From an uncultured Collinsella sp. (GTDB taxonomy: Bacteria > Actinomycetota > Coriobacteriia > Coriobacteriales > Coriobacteriaceae), in assembly GCA_902475445.1 (NCBI GenBank), contig CABRZN010000073.1, positions 1-10,041 of the forward strand: a stretch of 10,041 nucleotides of DNA, given 5' to 3'. Below are positions 5,306 through 10,041 of the stretch, in pieces. Every line of letters begins with the position of its first letter. The stretch's first letter is position 1. A program made the position numbers and the translations under genes. Below the pieces are notes generated by a model. The model made no database searches. It was not told the origin of the DNA and saw only the letters and a list, made by a program, of their open reading frames with translations.

Positions 5306-5488
5306 ATGGCTGACACCATCAAGATCAAGCAGGTCCGCAGCACCAACGGTTGCAAGCAGGACCAGGTCCGTACTGTCCGTGCCCTCGGTCTCCACAGGAT
5401 CCGCGAGGTTCGCGAGATTGCTGACAACGAGTCCGTCCGCGGCATGATCTTCAAGGTCAAGCACCTTGTCGAGATTGTAGAGGAGTAG
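5306..5488 (+). CDS. rpmD: 50S ribosomal protein L30 (uL30)
   Basis: This 60-residue protein is the short bacterial L30, a large-subunit surface protein. ADTIKIKQVRSTNGCKQDQV (2-21), the RALGLHRIREVREIADNESV segment (25-44) and RGMIFKVKHLVEIVEE (45-60) match the ferredoxin-like L30 fold. Its ribosome site AAGGAG (5292-5297) lies inside the end of rpsE, and the gap is 2 nt, so coupled translation is likely. The next gene, rplO, starts 3 nt after the stop. Its position between S5 and L15 is the usual one. Confidence 0.96.
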   Translation: MADTIKIKQVRSTNGCKQDQVRTVRALGLHRIREVREIADNESVRGMIFKVKHLVEIVEE

Positions 5489-5491
5489 CAA

Positions 5492-5941
5492 ATGCAGCTT
5501 CACGATCTTACTCCCGCGCCCGGTTCCACCAAGAACCGCAAGCGCGTCGGCCGTGGCAATTCTTCGGGTCACGGCACCACTTCTGGCCGCGGTCAGAAGG
5601 GCCAGGGTTCCCGCTCTGGCGGCACCAAGGGTGCCGGCTTCGAGGGTGGCCAGACTCCGCTGGCTATGCGCCTGCCCAAGCTTCCGGGCTTCCGCAACCC
5701 CCGTCGTATCGAGTACACCGCTGTTAACGTTGAGCGTCTCGAGCGCAAGTTCGAGGACGGCGCTGTGATCGACGGTGCCGCTCTTAAGGCCGCTCGCATC
5801 ACCAAGAGCGAGTTCGAGCCCGTCAAGGTGCTCGGCAATGGTGAGCTCACCAAGAAGTTCACGGTCAAGGTCGACAAGGTCAGCGCTTCTGCGCAGGCCA
5901 AGATCGAGGCCGCCGGCGGAAAGGTCGAGCTGCCGTGCTAA
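5492..5941 (+). CDS. rplO: 50S ribosomal protein L15 (uL15)
   Basis: L15 is an assembly protein of the large subunit with a long glycine- and arginine-rich N-terminal extension that threads into 23S rRNA. The 149-residue product begins MQLHDLTPAPGSTKNRKRVG, continues with the basic Gly-rich stretch GRGNSSGHGTTSGRGQKGQG (20-39), then RLPKLPGFRNPRR (60-72) and a globular C-domain ending AAGGKVELPC. It starts 3 nt after rpmD, with its ribosome site inside the end of that gene (GAGGAGTAGCA region). Its last codons overlap the GTG start of secY by 7 nt. Confidence 0.97.
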   Translation: MQLHDLTPAPGSTKNRKRVGRGNSSGHGTTSGRGQKGQGSRSGGTKGAGFEGGQTPLAMRLPKLPGFRNPRRIEYTAVNVERLERKFEDGAVIDGAALKAARITKSEFEPVKVLGNGELTKKFTVKVDKVSASAQAKIEAAGGKVELPC

Positions 5942-7221
5942 ATGGTCTTAAGAATGCTTTCCGCATCAAAGAATTGCGCGAAAAGATTCTTTTTACCATA
6001 GCTATGCTCGTCGTGTACCGCATTGGTGCGCACGTTCCTGTGCCCGGCATTCCCTTCCAGGGGATGCTGGGCCTTTTCTCGACCGATAACAATTCGGTCG
6101 CCGCAGGTGCTATGGCCCTCCTGAATCTTTTCTCTGGCGGCGCTTTGAGCTATGTGTCGGTGTTTTCGCTGGGCATCATGCCTTACATCACCAGCTCGAT
6201 CATCCTCCAGATGCTCCAGGCCGTCGTGCCTTCCCTGCATGAGCTTGCCCGCGAGGGCGAGGTCGGTCAGACCAAGATTACGCAGTATTCGCGTTACCTC
6301 ACCCTGGCTCTGGCAATCCTCAACTCCGTGGGTTACCTCTTCCTCTTTAAGAGCTTCGGCATCAGCTTTAATGGCGCCGGCGCTCCCGAGATCATCTTCG
6401 ACCTCATGATCGTCGGTACGCTCACCGCGGGCGCCATGCTGATCATGTGGATTGGTGAGCTCATCACCCAGCGCGGTATCGGCAATGGCATGTCGCTGAT
6501 CATCTTCGCGAACATCATGGCCGGTCTGCCGCAGGCTATCTTCTCCAGCACCGAGGGCAATGCCGGTGGCATCATCACCATGGTGATCATCTGCGCCATC
6601 ATCCTGCTGGTTATCCCGCTGATTGTTTTCCTTGAGCGCGGCCAGCGCCGCATCCCGGTCTCCTACGCCAAACGCGTCGTGGGTCGTCGCATGATGGGTG
6701 GCCAGACCACCTACCTGCCCATCAAGGTCAACACCGCGGGTGTCGTGCCGATCATCTTCGCTTCGGCGCTGCTGTACTTCCCGGCTCAGATTGCCGTGTT
6801 CTTCCCCGGCATCGGCTGGATCCAGGCAGTTGCCTCTGCGCTTTCGACCGGTTGGCTCAACTGGGTGCTTAACGTTGTCCTCATCGTGTTCTTCGCGTAC
6901 TTCTACACCTCCATGGTGTTCAACCCCGATGACACGGCCGACAACCTTAAGAAGCAGGGCGGCTTTATTCCGGGCGTCCGTCCGGGTAGGGCTACCGCGG
7001 CCTACATCAAGAACGCGCTCAACAAGATCACGCTTCCCAGCGCTGTCTTTTTGGCGCTCATCGCCATCGTGCCTTCGATCATCTTCTCCTTTACGGGTAA
7101 CCAGCTGATCCAGGCATTTGGCGGCACGTCCATCCTCATCATGGTCGGCGTCGTGCTCGACACGGTCGATAAGCTCGAAGGCCAGATCAAGATGTATGAT
7201 TACGATGGATTCTTTAAATAG
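5935..7221 (+). CDS. secY: Protein translocase channel subunit SecY
   Basis: SecY forms the membrane channel through which SecA or the ribosome drives unfolded proteins. The 428-residue sequence has ten hydrophobic segments. The signature around the plug and second membrane helix is at 64-94 (NLFSGGALSYVSVFSLGIMP and following). WIGELITQRGIGNGMSLIIF (172-191) is in the middle, the cytosolic C4 loop carries RRIPVSYAKRVVGRRMMGGQ (238-257), and the C5 loop carries FNPDDTADNLKKQGGFIPGV (329-348), the SecA/ribosome docking surface. The start is GTG at 5935, giving MLNGLKNAFRIKELREKILF as expected for SecY. It overlaps the rplO stop by 7 nt; GGAAAGG (5918-5924) serves as ribosome site. The nearby ATG at 5942 is out of frame. 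The gene is complete. Confidence 0.98.
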   Translation: MLNGLKNAFRIKELREKILFTIAMLVVYRIGAHVPVPGIPFQGMLGLFSTDNNSVAAGAMALLNLFSGGALSYVSVFSLGIMPYITSSIILQMLQAVVPSLHELAREGEVGQTKITQYSRYLTLALAILNSVGYLFLFKSFGISFNGAGAPEIIFDLMIVGTLTAGAMLIMWIGELITQRGIGNGMSLIIFANIMAGLPQAIFSSTEGNAGGIITMVIICAIILLVIPLIVFLERGQRRIPVSYAKRVVGRRMMGGQTTYLPIKVNTAGVVPIIFASALLYFPAQIAVFFPGIGWIQAVASALSTGWLNWVLNVVLIVFFAYFYTSMVFNPDDTADNLKKQGGFIPGVRPGRATAAYIKNALNKITLPSAVFLALIAIVPSIIFSFTGNQLIQAFGGTSILIMVGVVLDTVDKLEGQIKMYDYDGFFK

Positions 7222-7239
7222 GCTAGAGGAGGATTGCTC

Positions 7240-7866
7240 ATGAACCTCGTATTGCTCGGAGCTCCGGGTGCCGGTAAGGGCACCGTCGCACAGGAGCTCG
7301 TCGCCGAGTTTGGCGTCGCTCACATTTCCACGGGCGACCTGCTGCGTGCTGCCGTCAAGGGTGGCACCGAGCTTGGTATTCAGGCTAAGAAGTACATGGA
7401 CGCTGGCGAGCTCGTTCCCGACCAGCTCGTGATCGACCTTGTCAAGGAGCGCCTTGCCGCCGATGACGCCCAGCAGGGCTTCATCCTCGACGGCTTCCCG
7501 CGTAACACCGCCCAGGCCGTGACGCTCGATTCCGAGCTCTCCGCCATGGGTCGCGAGATCGACTGTGCCCTTCTGGTCGATGTGGCCCCCGAGGTCATCA
7601 TCGATCGTCTGTCTTCGCGTCGCACCTGCCGCGCCTGCGGTTACACCGGCACCGCTGCCGATGCCACCTGCCCCAAGTGCGCAGGCGAGATGTATCAGCG
7701 CGACGACGACAAGCCCGAGACCATCAAGAACCGTCTCGACGTCTACGAGAAGTCCACGAGCCCGCTCGTTGACTACTATCGTGGCCAGGGTCTGCTCAAG
7801 TCGGTCAACGGTGACCAGGCTCGCGAGACCGTGTACGGGGATGTCAAAGAGGCTCTCGGTCTATGA
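7240..7866 (+). CDS. adk: Adenylate kinase with zinc-binding LID
   Basis: This enzyme interconverts ATP plus AMP and two ADP in the cytosol. The 208-residue protein has the P-loop GAPGAGKGT (7-15), the AMP-site region HISTGDLLRAAV (28-39), DGFPRN (84-89), and a LID with four cysteines at 130, 133, 144 and 147 (CRAC...CPKC), the zinc-holding form common in Gram-positive bacteria. The frame can be extended to a TTG at 7234, but AGAGGAGG (7225-7232) is 7 nt from the ATG at 7240 and only 1 nt from the TTG, so ATG 7240 is preferred. It begins 18 nt after secY, and its TGA overlaps the map ATG in an ATGA at 7863-7866. Confidence 0.97.
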   Translation: MNLVLLGAPGAGKGTVAQELVAEFGVAHISTGDLLRAAVKGGTELGIQAKKYMDAGELVPDQLVIDLVKERLAADDAQQGFILDGFPRNTAQAVTLDSELSAMGREIDCALLVDVAPEVIIDRLSSRRTCRACGYTGTAADATCPKCAGEMYQRDDDKPETIKNRLDVYEKSTSPLVDYYRGQGLLKSVNGDQARETVYGDVKEALGL

Positions 7867-8651
7867 TCAAGATTAAGTCTGCAACGCAAATCGAGCAGAT
7901 GAAGAAGGCAGGAGCGCTATCTAAGATGGCGCTCCGCCACGTTGGAGCCATGGTGCGCCCCGGCGTTTCGACTTTTGAGCTCGATCAGCTCGCGGAGCAG
8001 ATTATCCGCATGCATGGCGGCACCCCGGCCTTTAAGGGTTACGGCGGGTTCCCGGGGACCATTTGCGCATCGATCAACGATGCCGTGGTCCACGGTATTC
8101 CCAACCCCGACATGATCCTGCGCGATGGCGATATCATCTCCATCGATACGGGAGCCGTTGTCGACGGTTGGGTCGGCGATAACGCTTGGACGTTTTTCGT
8201 CGGCACCCCCACGCCCGAAGCCAAGGCTTTGTGCGAGGTCACGCGCGATTGCCTTAAGGCTGCCATCGAGCAGGCTGTTCCCGGTAACCATATCGGGGAC
8301 GTCGGTTATGCCGTTCAGTCCCTCGCCGAGTCTCACGGTTACGGCGTGCTTCGCGATTATGTGGGCCATGGGATTGGCCGCGTGATGCACGAGGACCCCA
8401 ACGTTCCTAACTATGGAAAGAAGGGGAGGGGCGTTCGCCTCCAGGCCGGCATGGTCATTGCCATCGAGCCGATGGTTACGATGGGTTCCAACCATGTGAG
8501 TACGGGCTCCGACGGTTGGATTGTTACGACCAACGACCACCTGCCCGCTGCGCACTACGAGAACACCGTCGCCATTACCAATGACGGTCCGGTGATTCTC
8601 ACCACGGATGCGCAAGGTGCCTGGTGTTCCTTGCAGGGCGGAGAAATGTAA
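7863..8651 (+). CDS. map: Type I methionine aminopeptidase
   Basis: This enzyme removes the initiator methionine from nascent proteins with small second residues, using a two-metal site. The 262-residue protein has the metal ligands in the expected order: Asp95 (SIDTG), Asp106 (GDNAWTF), His169 (GHGIG), Glu202 (IEPM) and Glu233 (HYENTVAIT). The substrate-contacting His77 (VVHGIP) is also present. There is no N-terminal extension, as in type Ia enzymes. It starts within the 4-nt overlap with adk, so translation is probably coupled. A 104-nt gap with a candidate promoter separates it from infA. Its tail, after residue 250 (QGAWCSLQGGEM), is slightly longer than the catalytic core needs. Confidence 0.97.
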   Translation: MIKIKSATQIEQMKKAGALSKMALRHVGAMVRPGVSTFELDQLAEQIIRMHGGTPAFKGYGGFPGTICASINDAVVHGIPNPDMILRDGDIISIDTGAVVDGWVGDNAWTFFVGTPTPEAKALCEVTRDCLKAAIEQAVPGNHIGDVGYAVQSLAESHGYGVLRDYVGHGIGRVMHEDPNVPNYGKKGRGVRLQAGMVIAIEPMVTMGSNHVSTGSDGWIVTTNDHLPAAHYENTVAITNDGPVILTTDAQGAWCSLQGGEM

Positions 8652-8687
8652 CAAGTTCCACTTAGTTGTGGAGCCATTACGAAGTTA

Positions 8688-8716
8688 TTACGATGCGTGC
8701 ATACGTGTTGTAGAAT
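8688..8716 (+). promoter_or_regulatory. Candidate promoter upstream of infA
   Basis: TAGAAT (8711-8716, five of six matches to the -10 consensus) is preceded at 17 bp by TTACGA (8688-8693, three of six to TTGACA). Transcription would begin near 8723, about 33 nt before infA. A weak 5-bp stem, TCCAC/GTGGA (8657-8661/8668-8672), lies just after map and is not a convincing terminator, so readthrough from map is also likely. Confidence 0.4.
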
Positions 8717-8755
8717 ACTCAATCGCTGTCGTTTTCTAGAGAAAGATGATTGCTT

Positions 8756-8974
8756 GTGAAGAAGGAAGACGCAATTGAGCTCGAGGGTACGGTAAAGGAA
8801 CCGCTGCCCAATGCCATGTTTAAGGTCGAGCTCGAGAACGGTCATTCGGTTCTGTGCAACATTTCTGGCAAGATCCGAATGAATTACATCCGCATTCTCC
8901 CCGGTGACAGGGTTGTCGTGGAGCTTTCCCCGTACGACCTGACCCGCGGCCGCATCACCTATCGCTATAAATAG
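8756..8974 (+). CDS. infA: Translation initiation factor IF-1
   Basis: IF-1 binds the ribosomal A site during initiation. From GTG at 8756 the product is 72 residues, the standard bacterial length, and begins MKKEDAIELEGTVKEPLPNA. The S1/OB-fold signature residues are present: FKVELENGHSVLCNISGKIR (24-43), NYIRILPGD (45-53) and ELSPYDLTRGRITYRYK at the end. A longer reading from TTG at 8750 adds two residues and has poorer ribosome-site spacing, so GTG is chosen. The Shine-Dalgarno is weak (GAGAAAG, near 8739-8745) and can be tied up in TTTCT-AG-AGAAA (8733-8744). Infrequent starts and weak sites may limit its expression relative to its neighbours. Confidence 0.95.
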   Translation: MKKEDAIELEGTVKEPLPNAMFKVELENGHSVLCNISGKIRMNYIRILPGDRVVVELSPYDLTRGRITYRYK

Positions 8975-8999
8975 CGGCACGCATACACGCACTCCATTT

Positions 9000-9075
9000 C
9001 CGGCTGCAGGCTTAGCTCAACCTACGGTCGGATTGTGTGTGAAGACCAGCCATAGTTTTAAACGCCTGCGGCTGG
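9000..9075 (+). ncRNA. Candidate structured RNA between infA and rpmJ
   Basis: CCGGCTGCAGGC (9000-9011) can pair over 12 positions with GCCTGCGGCTGG (9064-9075), using two G-U pairs that work only in plus-strand RNA. The 52-nt enclosed segment contains a small stem, GGTC (9026-9029) with GACC (9044-9047). The helix closes about 38 nt before the rpmJ ribosome site. It occupies half of the 150-nt gap between infA and rpmJ; the rest (9076-9111) holds three AGTAG copies and nothing else recognised. The position, ahead of the rpmJ-rpsM-rpsK group, fits a leader for alpha-operon control, as S4 does in other bacteria, but no known motif was recognised. Confidence 0.4.
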
Positions 9076-9124
9076 GCGAGTAGATAGTAGGGAAGTAGTT
9101 TGAGCGCTACCGAAAGGAAGAACG

Positions 9125-9238
9125 ATGAAGGTACGTCCTTCGGTCAAGAAGATGTGCGATAAGTGCAAAATCATTAGGCGCCATGGCAAGGTCCTCGTCA
9201 TTTGCGAGAACCCCCGTCATAAGCAGCGTCAGGGTTAA
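9125..9238 (+). CDS. rpmJ: 50S ribosomal protein L36, zinc-binding form (bL36)
   Basis: L36 is the smallest bacterial ribosomal protein and stabilises 23S rRNA near L16. Translation from the ATG at 9125 gives 37 residues, MKVRPSVKKMCDKCKIIRRH and onward, ending NPRHKQRQG, with TAA at 9236-9238. The zinc ligands are Cys11, Cys14, Cys27 and His32 (C-x2-C-x12-C-x4-H), so this is the cysteine-containing form. AAGGAAG near 9114-9120 serves as ribosome site. The rpsM start follows 14 nt later. Its position between infA and rpsM is normal for Gram-positive bacteria. Confidence 0.97.
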   Translation: MKVRPSVKKMCDKCKIIRRHGKVLVICENPRHKQRQG

Positions 9239-9252
9239 GAGAGGAGACTACG

Positions 9253-9627
9253 TTGGCCCGTATTAATGGTGTCGACCTCCCGCGTGAGAAGCGCGTTGAG
9301 ATCGGTCTGACCTACATTTACGGCATCGGCCGCACCACTGCGACGAAGATCTGCGTCGAGTGCAACGTTAACGTGGATACGCGCGTTAAGGACCTCACCG
9401 AGGATGAGGTTAACGCCATCCGCGATTATATCGATAAGAACCAGATCATGGTTGAGGGCGACCTCCGCCGTGAGCGCAACCAGAACGTCAAGCGCCTTAT
9501 GGACATCGGCTGCAACCGCGGCCTTCGTCACCGCAAGGGCCTCCCGGTCCGCGGCCAGCGCACCCACACTAACGCTCGTACCCGCAAGGGCCCGAAGCGT
9601 CAGATCGGTGCTAAGAAGAAGAAATAA
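9253..9627 (+). CDS. rpsM: 30S ribosomal protein S13 (uS13)
   Basis: S13 sits in the head of the small subunit, contacts the P-site tRNA and forms bridges to the large subunit. The 124-residue product starts MARINGVDLPREKRVEIGLT, followed by YIYGIGRTTATKIC (21-34), and has the signature GLRHRKGLPVRGQRTHTNAR (90-109) and a lysine-rich tail. The start codon is TTG at 9253, chosen because the N-terminus matches other S13 proteins and GAGGAG (9241-9246) lies 6 nt upstream. The segment CVECNVN (34-40) has two cysteines where homologues usually have a different helix-turn sequence; this looks like ordinary variation. The stop TAA overlaps the rpsK ribosome site TAAGGAG (9625-9631). Confidence 0.97.
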   Translation: MARINGVDLPREKRVEIGLTYIYGIGRTTATKICVECNVNVDTRVKDLTEDEVNAIRDYIDKNQIMVEGDLRRERNQNVKRLMDIGCNRGLRHRKGLPVRGQRTHTNARTRKGPKRQIGAKKKK

Positions 9628-9641
9628 GGAGCGCTAGATAG

Positions 9642-10041
9642 ATGGCTACTGCTAAGAAGAACGTTCGCGCTGCCCGTCTGAAGCGCGCGGACCGTAAGAA
9701 CATTTCCGTGGGCCAGGCTCACATTCGTTCTACGTTCAACAACACGATCGTTTCGATCACCGATCCCCAGGGCAACGTCATTTCCTGGAAGTCGGCTGGC
9801 CAGGTGGGCTTCAAGGGCTCCCGTAAGTCCACGCCGTTCGCTGCCCAGATGGCTGCCGAGGCTGCTGCCAAGCAGGCCATGGAGCACGGTATGAAGAAGG
9901 TTTCCGTCTTCGTCAAGGGCCCCGGCTCCGGTCGTGAGACCGCCATCCGCTCCCTCCAGGCTGCTGGCCTCGAGGTCTCGAGCATCCAGGACAAGACCCC
10001 CATTCCGCACAACGGCTGCCGCCCCAAGAAGCGTCGCCGCG
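9642..10041 (+). CDS. rpsK: 30S ribosomal protein S11 (uS11), cut at the window edge
   Basis: S11 lies on the 30S platform near the mRNA exit and the E site. The visible 133 codons start MATAKKNVRAARLKRADRKN and include the family motifs HIRSTFNNTIVSITD (27-41), WKSAGQVGFKGSRKSTPFAA (49-68), FVKGPGSGRETAIRSLQAAG (90-109) and the C-terminal IPHNGCRPKKRRR. The window ends one or two codons before the expected stop, so almost the whole protein is present. TAAGGAG (9625-9631) overlaps the rpsM stop and stands 10 nt before the ATG. Next downstream in this operon type would be rpsD, rpoA and rplQ, which are not visible. Confidence 0.97.
   Translation, partial: MATAKKNVRAARLKRADRKNISVGQAHIRSTFNNTIVSITDPQGNVISWKSAGQVGFKGSRKSTPFAAQMAAEAAAKQAMEHGMKKVSVFVKGPGSGRETAIRSLQAAGLEVSSIQDKTPIPHNGCRPKKRRR

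Noticed and set aside
5938..7323. 461-codon open frame on the minus strand opposite secY and adk
   Set aside because: It is antisense to clear SecY and Adk coding sequence. Its composition, rich in H, D and R, is what reversed GC-biased codons give, and it resembles no family.
8657..8672. Possible terminator after map
   Set aside because: The stem is only 5 bp and no T-tract follows, so it is not convincing as a terminator.
9079..9098. Three AGTAG copies at 7-8 bp spacing before rpmJ
   Set aside because: Five-base motifs at uneven spacing in a short gap are weak evidence of a binding array.

Overview
The window looks like chromosomal DNA of a GC-rich, low-oxygen-lifestyle actinobacterium of the Coriobacteriia, possibly Collinsella. 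This is inferred from the protein sequences, the GC-rich codon use with many GTG starts, and a selenium-dependent molybdenum hydroxylase accessory cluster next to a ribosomal-protein operon. No 16S gene is present, so the genus is a judgement and not a measurement.

Layout. Positions 1-134 (minus strand) hold the N-terminus of a yqeC-like gene. Divergent from it, 237-2084 carry yqeB and an xdhC-family gene, 9 bp apart. These three belong to the accessory set of selenium-dependent molybdenum hydroxylases (purine/xanthine-type enzymes). No hydroxylase subunit is in view. A 325-bp gene-free stretch (2085-2409) follows. It holds a long perfect-arm inverted repeat, a sigma-70-like promoter and a leader that can fold into a long helix.

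From 2410 to the right edge runs the distal spc operon and the start of the alpha operon, all on the plus strand: rplE, rpsN (short zinc-type S14), rpsH, rplF, rplR, rpsE, rpmD, rplO, secY, adk, map, then infA, rpmJ, rpsM and rpsK (cut by the edge just before its stop). These genes supply 50S and 30S proteins, the Sec translocon channel, adenylate kinase, methionine aminopeptidase and initiation factor IF-1. The middle and 3' parts are tightly packed: 2-3 nt gaps around rpmD, a 7-nt rplO/secY overlap, and a 4-nt ATGA overlap of adk/map.

The least ordinary part is the architecture. The spc operon usually continues upstream of rplE into rplX and rplN, but here rplE is preceded by xdhC and has its own promoter and a structured leader. 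Several intercistronic gaps are long and contain hairpins whose G-U pairs favour RNA folding on the plus strand. Two of these flank rpsN and share the same core helix. Another lies between infA and rpmJ. These are candidates for cis-acting ribosomal-protein or processing elements. No mobile element, CRISPR array, tRNA, rRNA or obvious novel protein system was found.
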